NCBI RefSeq assembly: GCF_963678545.1
Contig: NZ_OY782870.1
Location: 2,852,001-2,916,000 of the forward strand
Length of the DNA: 64,000 bases
Source of the DNA: an uncultured Methanomethylovorans sp.
GTDB lineage: Archaea; Halobacteriota; Methanosarcinia; Methanosarcinales; Methanosarcinaceae
Direction: 5' to 3'
In this document: positions 17,185-24,424 of the stretch, piece after piece
Position numbering within the stretch: the stretch's first letter is position 1
How the letters are laid out: the number at the start of each line of letters is the position of its first letter
Position numbers and translations under genes: made by a program
The notes under the pieces: generated by a model
What the model saw: the letters and a program-made list of their open reading frames with translations, nothing else
Databases searched by the model: none
Told to the model about the DNA's origin: nothing

Positions 17185-17834
17185 GCTTTAGAACTCCTTT
17201 TGACCAGTAACTTACTCTCCAGCAGATCGGGCCTTGAGCTTGCAATTGCACTAAGCGCAACAGCAGTGATGAGACCTTCACCGATTAGTCCTATGATAAA
17301 GTGATACGTACCCATGGCAATCAGCCCTGGCACCAGTGGGAAAGTACCAGCAAGGTACATCTGAACCGCGCATACGAGGGCTGATACGAGCAAACCAAGC
17401 CATGCGCCAATGAAAGATGAGATCTGCAGACTGAGATTGCGATTCATGAGAGCAACAAATGTGTAGTAACCTATGAATCCAGAGATTACACCCATGTTCA
17501 GAATGTTGGCACCCATTGTAGTTATACCACCATCACCAAACACGAAACCCTGTACGAGCAACACCAGAGTCAACACCAGCACACCAGCCCAGGGGCTTGC
17601 GAATATGATAGCTACGAGCGTAGCTCCCACCATGTGACCACTGGTACCCATCCCTATAGGGATGTTTAGGGCCTGAATCGCAAATATACCTGCTGCAAGG
17701 GCAGCAAGTATTGGAACTTTCGTGTCATCCATTTCTTTTCCAGCCCATTTAAGAGCCATGAAAATGAAAGGCAGCGCTATTATCCAATAGATGATGGCCT
17801 GCCCAAGAGGTACAAATGAATCAGGTATATGCAT
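17181..17834 (-). CDS. cbiM: Cobalt/nickel ECF transporter substrate-binding membrane subunit (CbiM/NikM)
   Basis: A 217-residue S component with about seven helices. The mature N-terminus MHIPDSF provides the conserved His2 that takes part in metal coordination, which fixes the start at 17834; GGAGG lies 6 nt upstream. A longer frame from 17885 adds 17 unsupported residues. Conserved GMGTSGHMVGATL (about 76-88) holds the second metal-binding His. It is cotranscribed with the PDGLE subunit and convergent with cbiOQ. Confidence 0.92.
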   Translation of the reverse strand: MHIPDSFVPLGQAIIYWIIALPFIFMALKWAGKEMDDTKVPILAALAAGIFAIQALNIPIGMGTSGHMVGATLVAIIFASPWAGVLVLTLVLLVQGFVFGDGGITTMGANILNMGVISGFIGYYTFVALMNRNLSLQISSFIGAWLGLLVSALVCAVQMYLAGTFPLVPGLIAMGTYHFIIGLIGEGLITAVALSAIASSRPDLLESKLLVKRSSKA

Positions 17835-17899
17835 CTTCTTCCTCCAATAATATAAAAGTATGACGATTGTATTTTTTCGTAACACTTTTGATACATTAT

Positions 17900-17948
17900 T
17901 TTGCTATATATATCTGATGGTAATAACTTTTTGAAAAATAATAGCAAA
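17900..17948 (-). promoter_or_regulatory. cbiM promoter with inverted repeat
   Basis: TTTGCTAT (17900-17907) and ATAGCAAA (17941-17948) are perfect 8-bp complements 33 bp apart. One arm overlaps the likely TATA element (ATATATATAG on the minus strand). The minus-strand arm continues as GCTATTAT, close to the GCCTATTAT arms at the cbiO promoter. It may be an operator for coordinated metal regulation. Confidence 0.4.
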
Positions 17949-18082
17949 TAAAAAAATGCAAAATGAAAGTGCTGGATAAAACAAATACAAGATAAACAAT
18001 CAAAAAATACTCAGCTATTTACAAATAGTAGCGTTTCAATTCCAGTAAATGAATTAATATAGGGAAAAATACCGAAGTTGAA

Positions 18083-18595
18083 TCATTTTTCAGGAACATA
18101 ACGAATGGCTTCCACCACTTTGCCTGCTACAGAACTAACGGTATCTTTATCCCCTATATTAATACTCATGTCTGCATATTTCTGGAAGAGGGGAAATCTC
18201 TCGGCAAAAAGTTGCTCAAGACTTCGGCCTTTTAAGCCTACGATGCCCCTGGATTCCTGATTATCAATTTGTTGTTTGACCTTCGAAAGAGGAGTATGCA
18301 GGAATATAATAATAGACTTTTCTTTAAGGAAATTCATTGCCTTTTCGGAATATACTATACTACCACCGGGAGATATGACAATCCCATCACCAATAGGAAG
18401 TCCAAGGACGATCTTCTCTTCCAGAAGCACCAGAGCTTGATCTCCTTTAGTATCTATAATGTCCTGAAGAGTACACCCTGCTTTTTGCCGGATCAATTGA
18501 TCAATATCAACAAAGTTATACTCAAGTGTTCTGGCAACTTCCTGACCTATTGAGGTTTTCCCTGAACCTGGCATCCCTACTAATGTTATGTTCAT
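18083..18595 (-). CDS. AroK-type (shikimate kinase-like) P-loop kinase
   Basis: A 170-residue NMP-kinase-fold protein with Walker A GMPGSGKTS (7-15), VDIDQLI (the DxD-like metal/shikimate element) and SPGGSIV (equivalent of GGGxV). The lid is near ESRGIVGLKGRSLEQLFAERFPLFQKYAD. The FRxxE motif after GDxA, whose Arg binds shikimate, reads ALVLLEE, so substrate identity is open. Most archaea use a GHMP-type shikimate kinase, so this bacterial-type form is either an alternative AroK or a kinase for something else. It is 69 bp downstream of the UPF0210 gene. Confidence 0.75.
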   Translation of the reverse strand: MNITLVGMPGSGKTSIGQEVARTLEYNFVDIDQLIRQKAGCTLQDIIDTKGDQALVLLEEKIVLGLPIGDGIVISPGGSIVYSEKAMNFLKEKSIIIFLHTPLSKVKQQIDNQESRGIVGLKGRSLEQLFAERFPLFQKYADMSINIGDKDTVSSVAGKVVEAIRYVPEK

Positions 18596-18664
18596 GTTAT
18601 ATCCTCGATATAATCCAAGATTTAAACTGTATCTAGCATCATGAAGTGTGAAGGAAGCTTATGA

Positions 18665-20026
18665 TCAGTTGTTTAGGGCCTGTATAGGTGCTGGTATCTT
18701 TCCACCTCTTGAGATGAACTTTTCCGAGCTGAAACGGTTCACTGCCATTACAGGTGCTCTTCCCAGAAGGCCGCCGAATTCCACCTCATCGCCCACCTGT
18801 TTACCGGGAACTGGAATCAGACGTACAGCTGTAGTTTTACAGTTGATCATACCTATTGCCATTTCATCTGCAATGATAGCTGATATTGTTGAAACTGGAG
18901 TATCTCCCGGCACTGCTATCATGTCAAGACCTACTGAGCACACACTTGTCATGGCTTCAAGTTTATCCAGAGTAAGAGAACCATCTTCCACAGCTCTGAT
19001 CATGCCCGCATCTTCGCTTATAGGGATAAAAGCACCACTTAACCCGCCTACGGATGAAGATGCCATAGAACCGCCTTTTTTAACAGCATCGTTAAGCAAA
19101 GCAAGAGCTGCTGTAGTACCATGAGTACCACATCTTTCAAGACCCATGGCTTCAAGTATTGCTGCTACACTGTCACCAACTGCAGGAGTAGGTGCAAGAG
19201 AAAGATCCAACACACCAAACTGTGCATTAAGACGAGACGATACTTCACGCCCTACCTTTTCACCCATGCGCGTGATCTTGAAAGCTGTTTTTTTGATGGT
19301 CTCTGAGATCTCATTAAGGGTTGGGTCTTTGAGAGCCCGGACAGCGGCATTCACTACACCTGGGCCACTGACACCTACATTTATTGCACAGTCAGCTTCG
19401 CCTACACCGTGAAATGCTCCTGCCATGAAAGGGTTGTCCTCCGGCGCATTTGCAAATACAACAAGCTTGGCGCACCCAATGCCATTCCTATCTGCTGTAA
19501 GAGCTGCAGTCTGCTTGATGACACTACCCATGAGAGCCACAGCATCCATATTTATTCCTGCATTTGTGGTTGCTACGTTTACTGAAGAGCAAACCTTCTC
19601 CGTTGTTGCAAGAGCTTGAGGAATGGAATTGATGAGTCGCAGATCACCGGGAGTGATGCCTTTGTGTACTAGGGCACTAAAACCTCCGATGAAATTCACG
19701 CTGACCTTGGAGGCTGCTTTATCCAAGGTTCTTGCTATAGATACATAATCGTCACATTTGCAGGCTTCTGCCACAATAGCAATAGGAGTAACAGATATTC
19801 TTTTGTTGACAATAGGAATGCCGTAGAGGCGGGATATTTCGTCTGTCACCTGCACGAGGTCCTTAGCATAAGTGGTGATCTTATCGTAGATGTTAGCGTT
19901 GAATTCATCAATATCCGGGTGACTGCAATCCCGCAGGTTTATACCCATGGTGACTGTACGGATATCCAGACTTTCGGTAGTGACCATCTGTATGGTCTCA
20001 ACTATTTCTTCAGGATGAATGAGCAT
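18665..20026 (-). CDS. UPF0210 / DUF711 (PFL-family) protein
   Basis: A 453-residue protein with the family's typical segments: [57 protein letters not shown] and [16 protein letters not shown]. The exact biochemical role is unknown; the family is consistently linked to an ACT-domain partner (UPF0237), as here. I start at ATG 20026 ([12 protein letters not shown]), which has AAGGT 8 nt upstream and lies 11 nt after the stop of the ACT gene; the ATG at 20056 lies inside that gene. Confidence 0.9.
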   Translation of the reverse strand: MLIHPEEIVETIQMVTTESLDIRTVTMGINLRDCSHPDIDEFNANIYDKITTYAKDLVQVTDEISRLYGIPIVNKRISVTPIAIVAEACKCDDYVSIARTLDKAASKVSVNFIGGFSALVHKGITPGDLRLINSIPQALATTEKVCSSVNVATTNAGINMDAVALMGSVIKQTAALTADRNGIGCAKLVVFANAPEDNPFMAGAFHGVGEADCAINVGVSGPGVVNAAVRALKDPTLNEISETIKKTAFKITRMGEKVGREVSSRLNAQFGVLDLSLAPTPAVGDSVAAILEAMGLERCGTHGTTAALALLNDAVKKGGSMASSSVGGLSGAFIPISEDAGMIRAVEDGSLTLDKLEAMTSVCSVGLDMIAVPGDTPVSTISAIIADEMAIGMINCKTTAVRLIPVPGKQVGDEVEFGGLLGRAPVMAVNRFSSEKFISRGGKIPAPIQALNN

Positions 20027-20037
20027 GCTTTCAACCT

Positions 20038-20316
20038 TCAGATCCTGTGCATGCAAGTGAAGGCATCTTCATGCTGTACTTTGACTTCCACACCAAGTCT
20101 TTTACCTTCTTCTGCCATGCTGTTCTGGAATGCAGTCAGATCGAAATTCTCACCTTGAATTTCTGCCAGCATGATCATTGTAAAGAGGCCTTGCATGATG
20201 GTTTGGGTGATGTCAACTATGTTCACGTTGTGCTTGGACATTACTGCAGTAATGCCGGCCACTATACCTACTCTATCGATACCAATGACGGTAATAACAA
20301 AACGGCTTGAAATCAT
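20038..20316 (-). CDS. UPF0237 ACT-domain protein
   Basis: A 92-residue single ACT domain ([20 protein letters not shown], then [21 protein letters not shown]), a small-molecule-binding regulatory fold. It lies immediately upstream of the UPF0210 gene, a widely conserved arrangement, so it probably senses an amino acid for that protein. I use ATG 20316; a GTG at 20337 would add seven residues unlike the family N-terminus. Confidence 0.88.
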   Translation of the reverse strand: MISSRFVITVIGIDRVGIVAGITAVMSKHNVNIVDITQTIMQGLFTMIMLAEIQGENFDLTAFQNSMAEEGKRLGVEVKVQHEDAFTCMHRI

Positions 20317-20687
20317 GATAATACACCGGCTGGTCACAGGAAAAGTAATAGGATGTTCAACTACTGAATGGATTAAGTAGTTTACGCAGACACGAATCAG
20401 AATTGATTTTGGTTTGAGAGGGAATTATTCCGTAAAGAAAATGATTTTAAAGCATAAAAGTACAGTATAATTGGTCTAAAAATGGAAATATATTCCTTGA
20501 AAGCACAGATTATTCTATATCACGTAATTATATACTAAGATTGGTATAATTACTGATTATCTTTCACTCAAGTCGTTTTGCACCTCGGATTATAACAAAA
20601 AGTTTTTATATTGCAGAACTTATGATTATAATGATGATGAAAGGCATACGATGGTATGCCTAACTAAAACTCAATCAGGAAGATATA
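20317..20687. other. Divergent promoter region between UPF0237 and the pilin locus
   Basis: About 370 bp with no gene. On the plus side a TATA-like TTTTTATATTG (about 20597-20607) is followed by a perfect hairpin AGGCATAC-GATG-GTATGCCT (20642-20661) in the likely leader of the DUF5371-like gene. A CAGGAAG ribosome-binding site lies near 20677. Nothing specific is seen on the minus side. Confidence 0.45.
20642..20661 (+). promoter_or_regulatory. Leader hairpin before the DUF5371-like gene and pilin
   Basis: A perfect 8-bp stem with a GATG tetraloop lies about 27 bp before the first gene of the pilin locus and just downstream of the expected transcription start. It could stabilise the mRNA, act as an operator, or control translation. 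Confidence 0.4.
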
Positions 20688-20894
20688 ATGGTGAAAATCG
20701 TACACGCTCAGACCGTGCTGACAGAAGAAGAACTTGAAGCTCTCAAGAAGAAATGTAACGAGCCATCTACAAAGGAGGCTCTGAGCATCGCTGTACAGCA
20801 TTATCTTGAGTGTGAATACACGGACCTCGGAGATAAAATGTGGACGAAAAAATTAGAGAGGGTCGTCCAAAAGAAAAAATCTCAAAATTTGTAA
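20688..20894 (+). CDS. Small DUF5371-like protein
   Basis: A 68-residue protein, VKIVHAQTVLTEEELEAL followed by STKEALSIAVQHYLECEY and a basic tail. It resembles the DUF5371-type small proteins of Methanosarcinales, which have a ribbon-helix-helix-like look (strand, then two helices). It may be a DNA-binding or antitoxin-like regulator of the pilin gene that starts 27 bp downstream. The family assignment is from memory of the pattern and is moderate. Confidence 0.65.
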   Translation: MVKIVHAQTVLTEEELEALKKKCNEPSTKEALSIAVQHYLECEYTDLGDKMWTKKLERVVQKKKSQNL

Positions 20895-20921
20895 CCCAAA
20901 AAAACAGGAGAGAAACACGCA

Positions 20922-21428
20922 ATGTGCAAAGCAAACCAATTCCTCGAGGAAGAGGGCGCAGTATCCCCGGTCATCGGTGTTATCCTGATGGTCGCCATTA
21001 CTGTCATCCTTGCAGCAGTAATTGCTGCGTTCGTGTTCGGCATGGGACCACCGGAACAGGCACCACAGGCAAGCATTAGAGGTAGTGCTGATACCGTAGG
21101 TGGATTCAGCGTAATTAAACTTGAGCACCAGGGTGGAGAAGCACTCAGCCTGACTGACTCTAAGACGAAGATGACTCTGGACGGAAGTGCTGTGAACTTC
21201 GAAGGCTTAGCAGAGTCAGAGACGCAGTATGATGCAGGAGAAGCATTGTACTTGTACAATACTAGCGCAGATGGATATTTCCTTACTACAAAGGCTAATG
21301 TCACTGACGGTGCACTTGCAGCAGCAAATGCAGAAGAAAACTTGGCATCGACGGGTACCACTTCTAACGTCAAGATTATAGACGTTGGCAGCCAGCAGAT
21401 GATTGCTGACCTCAAGGTCAACTTCTAA
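20922..21428 (+). CDS. Archaeal type IV pilin
   Basis: A 168-residue pilin. The N-terminus EEEGAVSPVIGVILMVAITV is the hallmark of archaeal class III-signal-peptide pilins (Arch_pilin N domain). Processing by the EppA/PibD-type peptidase is expected just before the AVSPVIG helix, which forms the pilus core. The rest (GSADTVGGFSVIKLEHQGGEALSLTDSKT) is a beta-rich, Cys-free head exposed on the filament surface. It follows the DUF5371-like gene and ends at a strong terminator. No assembly ATPase or platform gene is nearby, so the machinery must be elsewhere. Confidence 0.9.
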   Translation: MCKANQFLEEEGAVSPVIGVILMVAITVILAAVIAAFVFGMGPPEQAPQASIRGSADTVGGFSVIKLEHQGGEALSLTDSKTKMTLDGSAVNFEGLAESETQYDAGEALYLYNTSADGYFLTTKANVTDGALAAANAEENLASTGTTSNVKIIDVGSQQMIADLKVNF

Positions 21429-21454
21429 GCCTGACAAATGAAACATGAGATAAA

Positions 21455-21485
21455 GGGTGCAGCAATGCACCCAGCTCCTTTCAGA
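21455..21485 (+). terminator. Pilin terminator
   Basis: GGGTGCA-GCAA-TGCACCC (21455-21472) is a perfect 7-bp stem capped by a GCAA tetraloop, 26 bp after the pilin stop. Pyrimidine- and T-rich sequence follows, with TTTTT near 21490. Confidence 0.65.
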
Positions 21486-21747
21486 TTCTTTTTATTGCCC
21501 TAATGACCTTATTCTGCGTATGGCATAGTATCAATGGACACTATGTTTTTAGATTACCCTGATTTATTCTGAAAGTTCACCCCTATTTAAATCACGACAA
21601 GCTGAGTTGAACCGAAAGAAGAGAGAAACATACTAAGATAGATCAGACTTGAATTCTTATAAAACAATACTACATATTTAATTATGAAGATGATATTACA
21701 TTTTTAATTATGATAAAACTTAAATAGGAGCATGGAGTGTAGTTATT

Positions 21748-21865
21748 TGGAGTTGTGAAGGCCGGAGAATATCCGGTCACGGGTCCATATAAAATCACAA
21801 CATAGAGTGTTGGTGGTATGTGGGTTTAATGTCATTCCCACATACCATACATGCATTTTTGTGAC
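21748..21865 (+). ncRNA. Candidate structured small RNA
   Basis: Within a 737-bp gene-free stretch, a TATA-like AAACTTAAATAGG (about 21716-21728) precedes a segment with three nested or adjacent helices. P1 is TTGTGA (21753-21758) with TCACAA (21795-21800). P2, inside P1, is GGCCGGA / TCCGGTC (21760-21766 / 21772-21778, one G-U pair). P3 is TGGTATGTGGG / CCCACATACCA (21814-21824 / 21837-21847, 11 bp), followed by TTTTT at 21856-21860 like a terminator. No reading frame fits. The order promoter, structured RNA, terminator is the evidence; no known RNA family is recognised. Confidence 0.5.
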
Positions 21866-22101
21866 TTAAATTGTGTATTTGGGTGTTTGCTGAGATAGAG
21901 ATCCGTATTAATTTTAATTTTTTCTTCGAACGGGAGACCTGTTATTTTCAGGAATTGTGAATCGTATTGAACAGGTATCGTTGAGTTATTCCTGATAATA
22001 CTAACTGTTTCATATTTAGTTGGGGCATGAGCTCAAAAATTAATTATGAAAGTAAGATAACAGAAACCATTGCTCATTTTTATCAGTAATAATTTCAACA
22101 A
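21866..22101. other. Remainder of the pilin-to-membrane-protein gap
   Basis: No gene is visible. A 7-bp inverted repeat ACCTGTT (21937-21943) / AACAGGT (21970-21976) and an alternative CCTG / CAGG pairing within it are the only structures noticed. Both are weak. Confidence 0.3.
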
Positions 22102-22157
22102 GTATATATACAATCCAATAACAATTCTATTTAATGGATAGTGTTAATTATAGGAGG
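22102..22157 (+). repeat. Duplicated promoter/leader, copy 1
   Basis: This segment, containing TATATATAC, CCAATAACAATT and the ribosome-binding site GGAGG, matches 22800-22856 at about 86% (seven differences and one gap in 57 positions). It is the promoter and 5' leader of the first of two paralogous membrane-protein genes. Confidence 0.8.
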
Positions 22158-22165
22158 TTTAGGCC

Positions 22166-22735
22166 ATGGTGGAAATAGAGAAACTTTTGAAAGATAGCTG
22201 GGAAATCTTCCAGAAGAATATTGTTGCATTTATCGTTGGTACGCTCATAGCAGGTATAGGATCAATACTTATTGTAACCATTGCACCGTTGTTCTACGGC
22301 GTAGTGTATATGGCTGTGAAAGGAATAAAAGGCGAAAAGGTAGAAATTGCTGATGTCTTTGCAGGATTTAAAGTTTCTGGAGCCTTTGTACAGAGTTGGA
22401 TAGTAGTAATCGTTTATCTGGTATTGATGATCGCTGGCTCCATGCTGTTGGGAAGAATTGGAGGCATTATTGGAATACTACTAATCTATGCTTTGCCATT
22501 GCTGGTAATGAGAGAATACAAAGGAGCAGATGCACTCAAAGAGAACTTTGAATTGATACAAAAATATCCCGCAGACACTGCAATTGTGTTCCTTATATTC
22601 TTTGCACTTAATTATATTGGCAGCCTTATTATCATTGGCGCACTTATCACGTTCCCGCTTAGTATGATCGGATATACCCTTACAGCAAAGCACCTCGCAG
22701 GCAACAGCCAACCAGCAGCTTACATAGAGGGATAA
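22166..22735 (+). CDS. Polytopic membrane protein, first of a tandem pair, function unknown
   Basis: A 189-residue protein beginning LLKDSWEIFQKNIVAFIVG, followed by about five membrane segments. Between them are the conserved-looking cytoplasmic stretches KGEKVEIADVFAGFK and YKGADALKENFELIQKYP. It resembles small archaeal and bacterial proteins with a glycerophosphodiester-phosphodiesterase-like membrane domain or DUF975, but no function can be assigned. It is a clear paralogue of the next gene, has its own promoter and terminator, and a GGAGG ribosome-binding site. Confidence 0.75.
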   Translation: MVEIEKLLKDSWEIFQKNIVAFIVGTLIAGIGSILIVTIAPLFYGVVYMAVKGIKGEKVEIADVFAGFKVSGAFVQSWIVVIVYLVLMIAGSMLLGRIGGIIGILLIYALPLLVMREYKGADALKENFELIQKYPADTAIVFLIFFALNYIGSLIIIGALITFPLSMIGYTLTAKHLAGNSQPAAYIEG

Positions 22736-22739
22736 AACA

Positions 22740-22790
22740 GGTGCAATTGCACCTCCACCCTTTATTTATTTATTTATTTATTTATTTTTT
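22740..22790 (+). terminator. Terminator with TTTA tandem repeat
   Basis: GGTGCAATTGCACC (22740-22753) is a perfect palindrome five bases after the stop codon. It is followed by six TTTA units (22761-22784) and a run of T. The T-rich repeat probably serves as the termination tract and may vary in length between strains. Confidence 0.55.
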
Positions 22791-22799
22791 CGAGAATAC

Positions 22800-22856
22800 G
22801 TATAAATACAACCCAATAACAATTTTATTTAGTGAATAGTGTCATTTATAAGGAGG
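22800..22856 (+). repeat. Duplicated promoter/leader, copy 2
   Basis: Second copy of the segment at 22102-22157, with TATAAATAC, CCAATAACAATT, TAGTGT and AAGGAGG in the same order. It shows that the duplication of the membrane-protein gene included its control region. Confidence 0.8.
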
Positions 22857-22863
22857 AGACATT

Positions 22864-23421
22864 ATGGAGATAGAAGCACTCTTAAAAGATAGTTGGGAGA
22901 TATTCCAAAATAATATGGTTGCTTATATTGTTGGTGCGCTTATAACAATTTTCGGATCGATTATTATTATAACATCTGCCCCATTAGCCTATGGCTTAAC
23001 CTACATGGCAGCAAAGGGAGCGAGAGGAGAAACCGTAGAAATAGCTGATGTCTTTGCAGGATTTAAGCCCGATAAGTTCATACAGAGCTGGATATTGTTC
23101 CTGATAATAATGATACCCATATTTATAGGGTTCTTGCTCTTGGTTATTCCTGGCATAATAATAGGCATAGCTTTCAGTATCATTTTCCTGTATGCCCTGC
23201 CATTGATGGTGCTTAAGGACCTTGGAGCTGTAGATGCACTGAAAGAAAGCCTGGAAATAGCAAAGGCCAACCTACAAGACACTATAATACTGGTTGTAAT
23301 AGTAATGATACTCAATGCAATCGGCAGTGCGATCTGGATCGGAACGATCCTTACGATGCCCTTTAGTGTGTTATTGCTTATCCTTGCACTTCCAAAGGTA
23401 ACCAGTGCAACATCCACTTAA
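22864..23421 (+). CDS. Polytopic membrane protein, second of a tandem pair, function unknown
   Basis: A 185-residue paralogue of the preceding gene: EALLKDSWEIFQNNMVAYIVG, then GETVEIADVFAGFKPDKFIQSW, and LGAVDALKESLEIAKANLQD before the last two helices. About five membrane segments are predicted. The second cytoplasmic stretch is better conserved with the DUF975-like pattern (DALKESLE) than in copy 1. It has its own promoter-like leader with AAGGAGG and a 10-bp terminator hairpin. Confidence 0.75.
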   Translation: MEIEALLKDSWEIFQNNMVAYIVGALITIFGSIIIITSAPLAYGLTYMAAKGARGETVEIADVFAGFKPDKFIQSWILFLIIMIPIFIGFLLLVIPGIIIGIAFSIIFLYALPLMVLKDLGAVDALKESLEIAKANLQDTIILVVIVMILNAIGSAIWIGTILTMPFSVLLLILALPKVTSATST

Positions 23422-23434
23422 ATATAACCATTAC

Positions 23435-23472
23435 CTAACCTGTGGAATCATTCACAGGTTAGCTTCTTTTTG
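23435..23472 (+). terminator. Terminator of the second membrane-protein gene
   Basis: CTAACCTGTG (23435-23444) and CACAGGTTAG (23453-23462) form a perfect 10-bp stem with an 8-nt loop, followed by CTTCTTTTT. Confidence 0.7.
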
Positions 23473-23578
23473 GTAACTTCACCCTGTCAAAAGGATTTTT
23501 ATGCTCATGCGCTTTTAACTTAGACTGCAACACACGCGATAGTAAGAGATATATAATTATAATATAATAAAATACACT

Positions 23579-23905
23579 ATGACAGAGGTCGAAAAGAAAT
23601 TAGATGAAATGTTTTGTAGCTCTTGCGGACAAATAATAAAGAAAGAGGCAGAAATCTGCCCTAAATGCGGAGTAAGGCAAAATACAGCCCCTTCATCTTA
23701 TAGAAAGAAGGACAAGACTACAGCCGGGATATTAGCGATTCTCCTTGGGGGAATCGGCGTACATAAATTTTATCTTGGAGAAATTGGACTGGGGATACTA
23801 TACTTATGTTTCAGCTGGACATTTATACCCAGTATAGTCGGGTTTATTGAAGGTATAATTTATTTAACAAAATCTGACGAAGAGTTTGAAGCAAAGTACG
23901 GATAA
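23579..23905 (+). CDS. TM2-domain protein with N-terminal zinc ribbon
   Basis: A 108-residue protein. An N-terminal zinc ribbon (CSSCG, then CPKCG; Cys 13/16 and 28/31) is followed by a basic stretch and a TM2 domain: two membrane helices around GGIGVHKFYLGEIGLGILYL and a final GFIEGIIYLTKSDEEF. TM2 proteins are widespread and their role is not settled. There is no ribosome-binding site; the TATA-like GATATATAA centre is about 27 bp before the ATG, which suggests a leaderless mRNA. Confidence 0.85.
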   Translation: MTEVEKKLDEMFCSSCGQIIKKEAEICPKCGVRQNTAPSSYRKKDKTTAGILAILLGGIGVHKFYLGEIGLGILYLCFSWTFIPSIVGFIEGIIYLTKSDEEFEAKYG

Positions 23906-23929
23906 AGAGATTGATTTTTTCAATAACAC

Positions 23930-24394
23930 ATGAACTCCAAACTGATCTTTAGTGAAACAAAGATAGCACTTAAAGAAACATCTAAGTACATACTATCACA
24001 TCACCAACCCAACGAATATTACAAGTGCTATTCTTTGAGCGTACTGAATCAAAAAATCTATATTTGCTCAAGATGCTTTGGAATCTACGTGGGTATTCTT
24101 ACTGGGATCATTATTTTCAACCCAGTTATCCAAAACTTAAGATATTACTATCTACTAATAGCAGTTCTGCCAATATTTACACTCATAGATTGGTCTATTT
24201 CTGCGTTTAAAATATATAGAAGCCACAATATTGTTCGAACAGGTTCTGGAGTTTTGTTAGGGATTAGTTATTCCAGTGGATTGATAATTCTTTTTAAGTC
24301 ATTCCCAAATTACTATATAATAGGGATAGGTTTAGTATATACACTCATTGCATTGTTTCTGCTACAAAAACAAAGAGAGATGAACTGCAAATAA
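23930..24394 (+). CDS. DUF2085 membrane protein
   Basis: A 154-residue protein with about four membrane segments. The motif SHHQPNEYYKCYS, followed by ICSRCFGIYVG (a His-His plus CxxC-like arrangement near the first helix), is the signature of DUF2085 and could bind a metal. Function is unknown. It follows the TM2 gene by 24 bp and may be cotranscribed. It converges on the large ArlCDE-like gene with 30 bp between the stops. Confidence 0.8.
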   Translation: MNSKLIFSETKIALKETSKYILSHHQPNEYYKCYSLSVLNQKIYICSRCFGIYVGILTGIIIFNPVIQNLRYYYLLIAVLPIFTLIDWSISAFKIYRSHNIVRTGSGVLLGISYSSGLIILFKSFPNYYIIGIGLVYTLIALFLLQKQREMNCK

Positions 24395-24424
24395 TTACAG
24401 AGAACAAAAGTAGGTATAATAGCC

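Noticed and set aside
22761-22784. TTTA tandem repeat as a phase-variation tract
   Set aside because: It lies outside any reading frame, directly after a terminator palindrome, and works as its T-tract.
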